This document shows, in pieces, positions 34,008 through 42,742 of a stretch of DNA of 64,000 bases. A program made the position numbers and the translations under genes. The stretch covers positions 558,001-622,000 of the forward strand of contig CAWBEX010000001.1 in assembly GCA_963787895.1 (NCBI GenBank), read 5' to 3'. How positions within the stretch are numbered: position 1 is the first letter of the stretch; the number at the start of each line of letters is the position of its first letter. Under the pieces are notes generated by a model. It was not told the DNA's origin and did no database searches. It saw nothing but the letters and a program-made list of their open reading frames with translations. The stretch comes from Anderseniella sp963787895. GTDB taxonomy: Bacteria > Pseudomonadota > Alphaproteobacteria > Rhizobiales > Aestuariivirgaceae.

Positions 34008-35834
34008 ATGTTTCAAGACTTTACAGACAAGAACGAAGTGCACCTGACCGCAGGACGCATCCGTCAGCTGAGAGCCGGGTTTGCCGAATTGGGCATTGAT
34101 GGCTTCATCGTGCCGCGCGGCGACGAATTCCAGGGAGAATACGTGCCTGTGCATGCTGAGCGCCTCAGGTGGCTGACCGGGTTTTCCGGCTCTGCAGGCA
34201 TTGCCGTCATCCTCAAGAACACCGCCGCCATATTCGTTGACGGCCGATACACCCTGCAGGTGCGCGAACAGGTTGACTTGAACATTCTGACGCCTCTGGC
34301 ATACCCAACAGAAGGCCCTGAAGCTTGGCTTTCAGCCAATCTTGCCCAAAAGTCCCGGCTGGGTTTTGATCCATGGCTGGTGACCATTGATGCTGCACGC
34401 AAACTTGCAAAGGCTTGCGGCGTGGCGGGTGCAGAGCTTGTGCCCTTACAGTCCAACCTTGTTGACAAAATCTGGACGGATCAGCCGCCAGCCCCATCCG
34501 GTAGCATTGCGTTGCAGCCACTGCAGTTTGCCGGTGTTCCCGTAGCTGAGAAATTGCGCGCCATAGCAGATGGTCTGACCAAACGCGGCGCGGCGGCTTG
34601 CGTCCTGACCCAGACAGACGCGGTCGCCTGGGCATTCAACATACGCGGTCAGGACATACCCCACACACCTGCAGTTCTGGCATTTGCCATCGTCAATGCT
34701 GATGCATCCGCCACGGTTTTTCTTGACCCGCAACGTGCACCGGAAGACGCACATGCAGCACTTTCGGCTGCCAACGTTGCACTGCTGCCGCCTCAGGCAA
34801 TGACAGCGAGCCTTGAAGCGTTTGGCAAAGCCGGGGCAAAGGTTGAGCTTGACCCGCAATGGGCAGCTGCAGCGCTGCAACAGACGCTGACAGACGCCGG
34901 CGCGACCGTATTGCAGCACGAAAGCCCCTGTACGATTGCCCGCGCAATCAAGAACCATGCTGAACTGGAAGGCGCGCGTGCAGCCCACCTGCGCGACGGA
35001 GTGCCAATGGCGCGGTTCCTGCGTTGGCTGTCGCAAGCTGCACCAACTGGGGAGCTGGACGAAATACAGGCAGCCCGCAAACTGGAGGCTCTACGGTCTG
35101 ATACCGGTGAACTTCGTGACATCTCATTCGACACTATCTCCGGCGCTGGCCCACACGCTGCGATTCCGCATTACCGAGTGTCTGAAACCAGCAAACTGGC
35201 AATCAAAAGGGACCAGATCTACCTTGTCGACTCAGGCGCCCAGTACATAGACGGCACCACCGACGTCACTCGCACGATCATTGCAGGCAAGGCTACCGCC
35301 GAAATGAAGGATCGCTTCACCCGCGTCCTCAAGGGCATGATAAACCTGACCAGAGTGCGCTTTCCCGAAGGAACCACTGGCGGACATCTGGACACGCTTG
35401 CCCGCATCGCCCTGTGGGAAGCTGGCCTGGACTTTGACCACGGCACCGGACATGGAGTGGGCAGCTATCTGTCGGTGCATGAAGGGCCACAGCGCTTTTC
35501 AAAGCTGGACAAAACAGTGTTGAAACCGGGCATGATCCTTTCCAATGAGCCGGGATACTACAAGGCCGGCGAATTTGGCATCCGCATTGAGAACCTGCTG
35601 ATCGTACGCGAAGCCCAACAGATTGACGGCGGCGAACGGCCAATGCACTGGTTCGAGACACTTACTTTTGCGCCTATAGACCGTAACCTCGTCGAGCCCT
35701 CGATCATGAGCGACGCCGAGCTGAACTGGCTGAACCACTATCACGCCGATGTTCTGCGCAAGGTTGGCCCAGGCCTGGACGACAAGGCCGATCTCGACTG
35801 GTTGAAGCTGGCCTGTGCCGAGATCAACCGATAA
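34008..35834 (+). CDS. Xaa-Pro aminopeptidase (M24B)
   Basis: A 608-residue aminopeptidase removing N-terminal residues before proline. It has two N-terminal creatinase-like domains (GFIVPRGDEFQGEYVP, then LRWLTGFSGSAGIAVIL) and a pita-bread catalytic domain. Metal ligands are in LVDSGAQYIDGTTDVTR (two Asp), GTGHGVGSYLSVHE (His), LSNEPGYY (Glu) and FGIRIENLL (Glu). Length fits the long cytoplasmic type. Its 3' end overlaps the convergent azlD gene by 11 bases. Confidence 0.94.
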   Translation: MFQDFTDKNEVHLTAGRIRQLRAGFAELGIDGFIVPRGDEFQGEYVPVHAERLRWLTGFSGSAGIAVILKNTAAIFVDGRYTLQVREQVDLNILTPLAYPTEGPEAWLSANLAQKSRLGFDPWLVTIDAARKLAKACGVAGAELVPLQSNLVDKIWTDQPPAPSGSIALQPLQFAGVPVAEKLRAIADGLTKRGAAACVLTQTDAVAWAFNIRGQDIPHTPAVLAFAIVNADASATVFLDPQRAPEDAHAALSAANVALLPPQAMTASLEAFGKAGAKVELDPQWAAAALQQTLTDAGATVLQHESPCTIARAIKNHAELEGARAAHLRDGVPMARFLRWLSQAAPTGELDEIQAARKLEALRSDTGELRDISFDTISGAGPHAAIPHYRVSETSKLAIKRDQIYLVDSGAQYIDGTTDVTRTIIAGKATAEMKDRFTRVLKGMINLTRVRFPEGTTGGHLDTLARIALWEAGLDFDHGTGHGVGSYLSVHEGPQRFSKLDKTVLKPGMILSNEPGYYKAGEFGIRIENLLIVREAQQIDGGERPMHWFETLTFAPIDRNLVEPSIMSDAELNWLNHYHADVLRKVGPGLDDKADLDWLKLACAEINR

Positions 35835-36126
35835 GCCCGCGCAACACAACAACACTGACAACGCCTATGACAACGGCCGCAAGCAAAGGCAGGCGGAACG
35901 CGGCCAGCAAGGTTACGCCAGCCGCAATGGTTTCTGCCGGACCGGTCGCCAGTACGGTTGGTGCAATGACCGCCATCAAAACCGCTGGCGGCAAGGCATC
36001 CATGGCAGAACGCGCGCGCCCTTGCACATTGGCCAGTTGCAGCAGCCACAACCCGGCTACCCGGGTGAGATAGGTGGCAACGGCCATGGCGATGATCGCC
36101 AATGCTGTATCGGCATCCAAACTCAT
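35824..36126 (-). CDS. azlD: AzlD-type branched-chain amino acid exporter subunit
   Basis: A 100-residue, very hydrophobic protein with four predicted helices. ALAIIAMAVATYLTRVAGLW and MDALPPAVLMAVIAPTVL match AzlD, the small partner of AzlC in amino-acid export. Its ATG overlaps the azlC stop (ATGA), and its 3' end runs 11 bases into the convergent aminopeptidase gene. Confidence 0.88.
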   Translation of the reverse strand: MSLDADTALAIIAMAVATYLTRVAGLWLLQLANVQGRARSAMDALPPAVLMAVIAPTVLATGPAETIAAGVTLLAAFRLPLLAAVVIGVVSVVVLRGLIG

Positions 36127-36839
36127 GACGGCATCACCCCGTCTGTTGCACCACTGTCCGCTTCAGCGTGCAGCAAGGCGGCCATGACAATGCCTGCCAG
36201 TGCCCCGGCCATGATGTACCAGGCACCATCGACATTAAGGTAGACGAGCGCCGAGACGACACCGCTGGCTGCCAGCACGAAGCCGGTGCGCCAATTGTTC
36301 CAGAACCCCGCCAGGATGCAGATGAACACTGCCGAGAATGCAAAATTGAAACCCCAGGCGGCAGGGTCACCAACAAGATTTCCCAGCAATGCACCAGCCA
36401 GGGACGCACTTGTCCAGGTCAGCCACATGGCAGTGCCAAGGCCGAAATAGTAGGCAGGCGTCAACACACCCTTGCGGGCACGTTGCTCGGCAAATGCCCA
36501 CCCTTCATCGGTTAGCAGGAACATGGCAGCATACCTTTGAGGCGCCGAGAACCCGCCCATGGCACGCCCGATACTGGCGCCCATGAGCACATGACGAACA
36601 TTCACAATCAAGGCTGTAATGGCCAACAGTCCTATGGGGGCAGGATCGCTCCACTGATCGATGGCAACAAACTGCAAGGCGCCAGCGAAAACCGTAGCGC
36701 TCATGAACCAGACCTCAAACGGCGACAGGCCCTTGGCCACTGCCAGCGTACCGTAGAGTAGTGCTATGGGCACAGCTGCCGCCAGCACGGGAAGAATGGC
36801 AAGCGCGCCTGCAGAAAAGTCTTGAAGTCTTGAACTCAT
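36123..36839 (-). CDS. azlC: AzlC-family branched-chain amino acid permease
   Basis: A 238-residue membrane protein. AGALAILPVLAAAVPIALLYGTLAVAKGLSPFEVWFMSATVFAGALQF is the AzlC N-terminal region, and NVRHVLMGASIGRAM is the family's conserved loop. With AzlD it forms an exporter for branched-chain or related amino acids. The two genes overlap by 4 bp and form their own unit. Placement beside the Xaa-Pro aminopeptidase may link peptide breakdown to amino-acid export, but that is only inferred. Confidence 0.9.
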   Translation of the reverse strand: MSSRLQDFSAGALAILPVLAAAVPIALLYGTLAVAKGLSPFEVWFMSATVFAGALQFVAIDQWSDPAPIGLLAITALIVNVRHVLMGASIGRAMGGFSAPQRYAAMFLLTDEGWAFAEQRARKGVLTPAYYFGLGTAMWLTWTSASLAGALLGNLVGDPAAWGFNFAFSAVFICILAGFWNNWRTGFVLAASGVVSALVYLNVDGAWYIMAGALAGIVMAALLHAEADSGATDGVMPS

Positions 36840-36890
36840 TCCGTGGCGCTATCGCATCCGGTGCCAAATGACAACAGCGCAAATGCGCCG

Positions 36891-37448
36891 TTACTCCGTT
36901 TCCGGTGGCTGATCTGATGGAGCCACGATGATCACCTCATTGGGGTCAACCGAACAGATGCCGCGCACGATACGCACACGGTGGCGAATAACACCCTTGA
37001 GCACCGCTCTCATTGCCTTGATTTTCGGCGGGTTGCTGCCATCTACCGGCCAGCGAGCAACATGCGGCACGTCAATGATGACCCGACTGCGTTCTTTCGG
37101 TTTCCAGCCTTCAACCACCGTAGGCTTTTCGCCCAGAACGCACCGGCATCCGGCCGTCTTGCAGTCCAGATTTTTGTTGGCCGGAAACCGCCTTTGAACA
37201 CCCTCTCGCCAGGCATTGATGTACATGGTGGCCATCAACTCCTGAGGAATTCCCTCGGTGTACTTTGTGAAGTCCTCACCGTGCCATATCTGGGCATCTG
37301 TTGCTGTGGCAGGAAACTCAGGATCGTCTGACGCACCGGGCTTTATGTGCGGCTGCCCGTTGAATTGAACGTATCCGGGCACCCTCTCTTCTTCCCAATC
37401 ATGCTGCTCTACCAGACACAAGCCTTCGCACACGCTGTTCTCAGGCAT
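36891..37448 (-). CDS. Unrecognised 185-residue protein
   Basis: The ATG is preceded by an excellent AGGAGG at suitable distance. The protein is soluble and acidic at the start (CLVEQHDWEEERVPGYVQFN), and contains QELMATMYINAWREGVQRRF, a cysteine cluster CKTAGCRCVLGE, and a C-terminal RHRVRIVRGICSVDPNEVII. No family is recognised; the CxxxxCxC group could bind metal. The frame stays open 465 bases further upstream, but that translation is Arg/Cys-rich and lacks a ribosome binding site, so it is not included. A palindrome lies ~140 bases upstream. Confidence 0.65.
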   Translation of the reverse strand: MPENSVCEGLCLVEQHDWEEERVPGYVQFNGQPHIKPGASDDPEFPATATDAQIWHGEDFTKYTEGIPQELMATMYINAWREGVQRRFPANKNLDCKTAGCRCVLGEKPTVVEGWKPKERSRVIIDVPHVARWPVDGSNPPKIKAMRAVLKGVIRHRVRIVRGICSVDPNEVIIVAPSDQPPETE

Positions 37449-38092
37449 ACCGCCCTCCTCTTCTGACAGCCAGACGCCTTGCAGACACCATGTGTGGCGA
37501 ACGATGCGGCGTGCACTTGCAGCAAGCCTGAACAGTTCAGATATCCACACGTCCAGCTCGGATAGCCTACGCGGGCAAAAAACATGACGCAACGTAATGC
37601 ACGTTGCAAAACGCGGCCAAACGCAGACATCTCCCGGCAGGAAAACTGCCGCGAGCACTGTCAAACAGTTGGAAAACGGGCCACTCGATATCGCACCGTC
37701 TATATATGTAAGCAGGCGCTCCACCGAGCGGCCCGTGCACAGCATGTTTTTGCTTATCCGGAAGGCCCGGGGCCCTGAGCGGTTTTCGCCCCCGTGGCCG
37801 CAAGCTTGGCGCTCGCGGTGGTATCGGCAAAACCCGACCGTATCGCTACAGATCAGGCAGCCGCCACTGTCGCCAACCGTGGCGTCGGCACATTCCGGTT
37901 TCGCCCATCTCATCGTGAAGCTGGCGTTACTTCAGCTGCCAATGAGACCTGCTGCACCCTGACCGGAGAACGGAAACGCATTTCCTGTCGCGCAGCTTGC
38001 CCCGAAAACCTGGTACCGAACCTCCGGGCTGCACGTTCCATTCCTTCCGCCAGATCAGGCAGAAAGGATATTACAACAAAATAGGAATAATG
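37449..38092 (-). other. Intergenic region between ligA and the unrecognised gene, no confident gene
   Basis: No open frame here has both a ribosome binding site and protein-like sequence. It probably carries the promoter of the minus-strand gene to its left, and the ligA transcript may end within it. A short plus-strand frame around 37779–38081 starts with a signal-like hydrophobic stretch but has no ribosome binding site and degenerates into Arg/Cys-rich sequence. Confidence 0.45.
37589..37607 (-). promoter_or_regulatory. Perfect inverted repeat, possible operator
   Basis: GCAACGT-aatgc-ACGTTGC has 7-bp perfect arms around a 5-base spacer. It lies 141 bases upstream of the start of the unrecognised 185-residue gene. 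The regulator is unknown. Confidence 0.4.
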
Positions 38093-40204
38093 TCAAGAAC
38101 CAACTCGCACGAACCATTCGTCTTCAGTGATCGTCTCGACACCCAGTTCTTCGGCCTTCTTCAACTTTGACCCGGCCCCGGGACCAGCGACCACAAGATC
38201 GGTTTTTTTGGACACCGAACCTGCCACCTTTGCGCCGAGGCGTTCTGCCATGGCCTTGGCTTCATCCCGCGTCATGCGTTCCAGTGCGCCGGTAAAGACC
38301 ACGGTCAAGCCCGACACCGGACTGTCGGAAGCAACCGCTTGCAGCTCTTCAATCTTCAGAATGCCTGCCAGTTCCTGCACCACGGTCAGGTTGTGCGGCT
38401 CTGCAAAGAACTCTGCAACCGCGCGCGCCACCACATCGCCAATGCCGTCAATGTTCACAAGATCCGCATAGGCATCCGAGGCGTGGTCCTGTGCCGCCTG
38501 CATGGCAACCAGAAACGCAGCCACACCACCGTAGGACCGCGCCAGAACCCTTGCAGTGGTTTCACCAACATGACGAATGCCGAGCGCGAAAATGAACCGG
38601 TCAAGACCGATTGTCCGGCGCTCCTCAATGGCGGCAAACAGCTTGTCGACGCTGGACTTGCCCCAACCTTCGCGACTGCGTAGCGGCTTCAGGTTGCCGG
38701 TTCTGGAATCTTCGTCCTTCAACCTGAAGATATCCACCGGTGACTTGATCAGCCCATCGTCATGAAACTCCTGGATGACCTTGTCGCCCATGCCCTCGAT
38801 GTCGAAGGCGTTGCGCGAAACGAAATGCTTCAACCGCTCGACCTGTTGCGCCGGGCATATCAATCCACCCGTGCAGCGGCGCACCACATCCATCTTGCCG
38901 GTCTTTTCATTGATCTCGCGAACCGCATGCGACTTACACGCAGGGCATACTTTCGGAAATTCGTACGCCACCGCAGCCGCCCGGCGTTTGTCAGGCACAT
39001 GACCCAGCACCTGCGGAATCACATCGCCGGCACGCTGCACGATCACCGTATCGCCCACCCGGATATCCTTGCGGGCAATCTCGTCCTCGTTATGCAGTGT
39101 CGCATTGGACACGACGACGCCCCCAACGGTAACGGGCTTCAACCGTGCAACCGGTGTCAGTGCCCCGGTGCGCCCGACCTGGATGTCGATGCCTTCAAGG
39201 ATCGTGGTTGCCTTCTCGGCGGCAAACTTGTGCGCAATGGCCCAGCGCGGCGAACGCGAAACGAAACCCAGCCGTTCCTGCCAGTCAAGCCGGTTCACCT
39301 TGTAGACCACCCCGTCAATGTCATAGCCAAGTGTCGCGCGCTGCTCCTCGATAGAACGGTAATGGCCAAGCAATTCCTCGACCGAGGAGCACACCGTCGT
39401 CAGGGGATTGACCGGGAAACCCCAGCGGGCAAACGAATCCAGCACGCCACGCTGGGTGGTCGCTGGCAGCTGGTCCACCTGGCCCCAGGCATAGGCGAAA
39501 AATCGCAACGGCCGTTGCGCGGTGACGGACGGGTCAAGCTGGCGCAAGGAACCGGCCGCCGCATTGCGCGGATTGGCGAAAACCTTCTGGCCGGCTTGAA
39601 TCTGCTTTTCATTGAGAGCGGTAAAGTCCGTGTGAGACATGTAAATTTCGCCACGCACCTCGAACACGGCCGGAAAGTCAGGCGCCTTCACCATGCGCGG
39701 AATATCGCGGATGGTTTCACAATTCCGGGTGACATTTTCCCCCTCCTGCCCATCACCACGGGTGGCCGCCTGCATCAGCTTGCCGTTCTCGTAGCGAAGC
39801 GAAATCGACAGGCCGTCGATCTTGGGTTCGGCAGTTATCTCAACCGGTTCATCATCTGCAAGTTTCAGGAAGCGGCGGATACGGGCAACGAATTCCGATA
39901 CATCCTCGTCGGCAAACGCATTGCCCAGCGACAGCATGGGCACAGCATGGCGCACCTTGCTAAACTTTTCAGATGGAGTAGCGCCAACACGTTTCGATGG
40001 CGAATCGGGCCTCACGAGGTCAGGAAACTCAGTCTCCAGCGCATCGTTTCGGAGTCGCAACGCATCGTACTCGGCATCCGTGATGGCTGGGGCATCTTCG
40101 CGGTAATAGGCCTCATCGTGACGGGCAATTTCCTCCGCCAGCCATTCCAGCTCTGCTGCTGCCTCCTCACGCGTGAGGCCGGACCCTGGGTTGCCCTGAG
40201 CCAT
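38093..40204 (-). CDS. ligA: NAD+-dependent DNA ligase
   Basis: A 703-residue replicative ligase sealing nicks with NAD+. The Ia domain YYREDAPAITDAEYDALR is followed by adenylation-site Lys128 in EPKIDGLSISLRYENG, then the OB domain (VGDTVIVQRAGDVIPQVLG), a four-Cys zinc finger (CPACKSH … CTGGLICPAQ), helix-hairpin-helix repeats and a C-terminal BRCT domain (VSGLTVVFTGALERMTRDEA). It starts three bases after recN. The recN–ligA pair is a standard alphaproteobacterial arrangement. Confidence 0.97.
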   Translation of the reverse strand: MAQGNPGSGLTREEAAAELEWLAEEIARHDEAYYREDAPAITDAEYDALRLRNDALETEFPDLVRPDSPSKRVGATPSEKFSKVRHAVPMLSLGNAFADEDVSEFVARIRRFLKLADDEPVEITAEPKIDGLSISLRYENGKLMQAATRGDGQEGENVTRNCETIRDIPRMVKAPDFPAVFEVRGEIYMSHTDFTALNEKQIQAGQKVFANPRNAAAGSLRQLDPSVTAQRPLRFFAYAWGQVDQLPATTQRGVLDSFARWGFPVNPLTTVCSSVEELLGHYRSIEEQRATLGYDIDGVVYKVNRLDWQERLGFVSRSPRWAIAHKFAAEKATTILEGIDIQVGRTGALTPVARLKPVTVGGVVVSNATLHNEDEIARKDIRVGDTVIVQRAGDVIPQVLGHVPDKRRAAAVAYEFPKVCPACKSHAVREINEKTGKMDVVRRCTGGLICPAQQVERLKHFVSRNAFDIEGMGDKVIQEFHDDGLIKSPVDIFRLKDEDSRTGNLKPLRSREGWGKSSVDKLFAAIEERRTIGLDRFIFALGIRHVGETTARVLARSYGGVAAFLVAMQAAQDHASDAYADLVNIDGIGDVVARAVAEFFAEPHNLTVVQELAGILKIEELQAVASDSPVSGLTVVFTGALERMTRDEAKAMAERLGAKVAGSVSKKTDLVVAGPGAGSKLKKAEELGVETITEDEWFVRVGS

Positions 40205-40207
40205 TGC

Positions 40208-41887
40208 CTACCCCGCAGCCTGCAACAGCCGGTCGGCCTGGGCACGCGCTTCGGACGTCACCTCGGCGCCTGACAGCATGCGGGCAATTTCCTCGCGCCG
40301 GCCATCGCCAGCAAGCGGCGTCACGCGGGTGATCATGCGCCGGCCTTGCGCGTCGCCCGCCTCCTCCATCTTGGAGATCAACAGGTGCGCATCTGCACGC
40401 GAGGCAACCTGTGGCGAATGGGTCACGGCGAGCACCTGCAAACCTTTCGACATGCGCGATAGCCTCTGGCCTATGGCATCGGCCACGGCCCCGCCCACCC
40501 CGGTATCGATTTCATCGAACACAAGCGTCGGCGCGGATGCCCGCGCGGCCAGTACCACCTTCAGCGCCAGCAGGAAGCGCGAAAGCTCACCGCCCGAAGC
40601 AGCCTTGACGATGGGCGCCAGCGGGGTGCCCGGATTGGCGGCAATGAGAAACTCCACCCGGTCTATACCCGACGCACCCGCGCGCGCCTCATCGGTCTCA
40701 ACCCGTGTTTCGAAGCGCGCTTTCTCAAGCCGCAGCGGCCCAAGCTCGGTGAGGATTTCCTCGTCCAGCCGTAAAGCCGCCTTCATGCGAGCATCCGACA
40801 GTTTGCGCGCCACGCCATCATATGCAGCCTGCGCTTCATCGCGGGCCGTCTTCAGCTTGCCCAGCATCACCCCTCCATCATCGATGGACTGAAGGTCGGT
40901 TTCGAACTGCGCCATCAATGCAGCCAGATCATCAACCTGCACCTTGTGCTTGCGGGCAAGCGCGCGCAAGGCGAACAGGCGCTCTTCGGCCTTTTCAAGC
41001 TCGGCCGGATTGAGCACAAATTCACGCGCTGCCGCATCAAGCTGGTTCTGCGCTTCGTTCATTTCGATGACCGCACGCTCAAGCGCTGCACACAGCGGAT
41101 CAAGCGCGCCCTGCGCTGCCTCGCGGCGGCGCTCCAGCTTGCGCAGTGCTGTGTTCAGCGATGCAATCGTGTCGTTGTTGTCGACAGCCTTCTGGGCTTC
41201 GTTGACGACTGAGGCAAACTCCTCGGCATTCATCATCAGCTGGCGCTTGTCGGCCAGCGCAGCTTCCTCGCCCGGTTGCGGCTCAAGCTCGTGCATTTCC
41301 TTCAACGCATGCTCAAGAAAGGCGCGCTCGGTCTCCGCCCGGTCCAGCCGCGCCTGATGCGCATCATAGGCAGCGCGCGCGCCGCTGAGTGCCTGCCACG
41401 CCTGCTCCACCTCTCCGACATGACCACTCAGCTCTCCGTAAGCGTCCAGCGCAGTGCGATGAAATGAAACGTCCATCAGCGCGCGGTCATCATGCTGGCC
41501 ATGGATTTCGGCCAGCAGCCCGCCAAGCTGGCGCAACAGGTTGACGCTCGACGGCTGGTCATTGATGAACACCCGCGACTTGCCGTCAGCGCCCTGAATG
41601 CGGCGGATGACAATGCCATCGCCATCAGTGTCAATCTCGGCATCAGCCAGCAGCCCATAGGCCGCATGCCCCGCTGGCGGATGGAACATCGCGGTGACAC
41701 TGCCCTTGTCACAGCCTGAACGCACCAGCGAGGCATCGCCGCGCGCACCAAGCGCAAGCCCCAGCGAGTCCAGCAGAATGGACTTGCCGGCTCCCGTCTC
41801 GCCGGTCAGCACTCCGAGCCCGGCCTCAAGGTTGAGGTCGAGTTTTTCGATCAGCACGATGTCGCGTATGGAAAGATGTGTCAGCAT
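40208..41887 (-). CDS. recN: DNA repair protein RecN (SMC-like)
   Basis: A 559-residue SMC-like ATPase used in double-strand-break repair. The Walker A GETGAGKS is at residues 29–36, a coiled-coil region with many Ala/Glu/Arg residues fills the middle, and the C-terminal ASGGELSRFLLALK (signature) plus TLVFDEIDTGVGG (Walker B) complete the ATP site. It lies three bases before ligA, in one operon. Confidence 0.96.
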   Translation of the reverse strand: MLTHLSIRDIVLIEKLDLNLEAGLGVLTGETGAGKSILLDSLGLALGARGDASLVRSGCDKGSVTAMFHPPAGHAAYGLLADAEIDTDGDGIVIRRIQGADGKSRVFINDQPSSVNLLRQLGGLLAEIHGQHDDRALMDVSFHRTALDAYGELSGHVGEVEQAWQALSGARAAYDAHQARLDRAETERAFLEHALKEMHELEPQPGEEAALADKRQLMMNAEEFASVVNEAQKAVDNNDTIASLNTALRKLERRREAAQGALDPLCAALERAVIEMNEAQNQLDAAAREFVLNPAELEKAEERLFALRALARKHKVQVDDLAALMAQFETDLQSIDDGGVMLGKLKTARDEAQAAYDGVARKLSDARMKAALRLDEEILTELGPLRLEKARFETRVETDEARAGASGIDRVEFLIAANPGTPLAPIVKAASGGELSRFLLALKVVLAARASAPTLVFDEIDTGVGGAVADAIGQRLSRMSKGLQVLAVTHSPQVASRADAHLLISKMEEAGDAQGRRMITRVTPLAGDGRREEIARMLSGAEVTSEARAQADRLLQAAG

Positions 41888-41983
41888 GGCTGTTCACTTT
41901 ATACCCCCTGGGACCCGAATCGGGCGAGAGGTTTTGGCTGAAACGCCGCCTGTCCGAGATGAACCACATGATCGCACGATAGT

Positions 41984-42742
41984 CTAGCCCTGCATGGTGA
42001 GACCGCCGGATACAGATATGGTCTGCCCGGTCATGTAGTCAGCATCCGAAGACGCCAGAAAACAGACAATGCCGGGATAGTCCTCAGGCTGCCCGAGGCG
42101 GCGCATGGGGATGGCACGGGTAAGCCCTTCCACCAACCTCTTGCCGGCCTCGCCCTGTCCGGCAAACGAGTTGAACAGCGCGGTGTCCGTTGGGCCGGGA
42201 CAGACCGTATTGACCTGGATATTGTGGCGCGCCATTTCGCGGGCCAGAGTGCGGGAAAAAGCGATGATCCCGCCCTTGCAGGCTGAATACACCGCCTCGC
42301 CGGAAGACCCGCCGCGCCCGGCATCGGACGAAATGTTGATCACCTTGCCGGCATTCCGCTGCGCCATGCGCGCGACGACGGAATGCTGCATGTTCAGCGG
42401 GCCATACAGGTTGATGTCGATGATTTTCTTCCACAGGGCCCGGTCGGTATCGAGAAACGGTTTTGCCTCGTCCCAACCGGCATTGTTGACCAGGATGTCA
42501 ATCGGACCAAGCTCTGCCTCTGCTGCAACGACAGCGGCGTCCACCTGCTGGTGATCGGCGATGTCGACCCTGTAAGCCCTGGCCTGACCTGCGCACATTC
42601 CGGCAGTATGCGCAGCGCCTGGCTCGTCGATGTCAAAAATGGCGACCTTGCACCCTTCATCAGCGAACCGTTTGCAGATGGCCCGGCCAATGCCTGCACC
42701 ACCTCCGGTCACGATCACCGTCTTGCCTGTAAGTCCCCTCAT
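41984..42742 (-). CDS. Short-chain dehydrogenase/reductase
   Basis: A 252-residue NAD(P)-dependent SDR. TGGGAGIG (residues 12–19) binds the cofactor, NNAG is at 86–89, and the catalytic Ser139, Tyr152 and Lys156 lie in INISSDAGRG and VYSACKGG. Asp after the second strand (AIFDIDE) favours NAD. The substrate may be a hydroxyacyl-CoA or cyclic alcohol, as in BadH-like enzymes, but this is not certain. It overlaps the glutamate-synthase-like gene by an ATGA junction. Confidence 0.9.
   Translation of the reverse strand: MRGLTGKTVIVTGGGAGIGRAICKRFADEGCKVAIFDIDEPGAAHTAGMCAGQARAYRVDIADHQQVDAAVVAAEAELGPIDILVNNAGWDEAKPFLDTDRALWKKIIDINLYGPLNMQHSVVARMAQRNAGKVINISSDAGRGGSSGEAVYSACKGGIIAFSRTLAREMARHNIQVNTVCPGPTDTALFNSFAGQGEAGKRLVEGLTRAIPMRRLGQPEDYPGIVCFLASSDADYMTGQTISVSGGLTMQG

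Noticed and set aside
37449..37913. N-terminal extension of the unrecognised 185-residue gene (open frame to 37913)
   Set aside because: The extra translation is Cys/Arg-rich with no ribosome binding site, whereas the internal ATG at 37448 has an AGGAGG.
37779..38081. Plus-strand frame with a signal-like start in the ligA downstream gap
   Set aside because: No ribosome binding site, no ATG, and the sequence after the hydrophobic part is Arg/Cys-rich.
38762..40273. 503-residue plus-strand open frame opposite ligA
   Set aside because: It lies entirely antisense to a confidently identified ligase and has no protein-family features; it reflects codon bias of the real gene.
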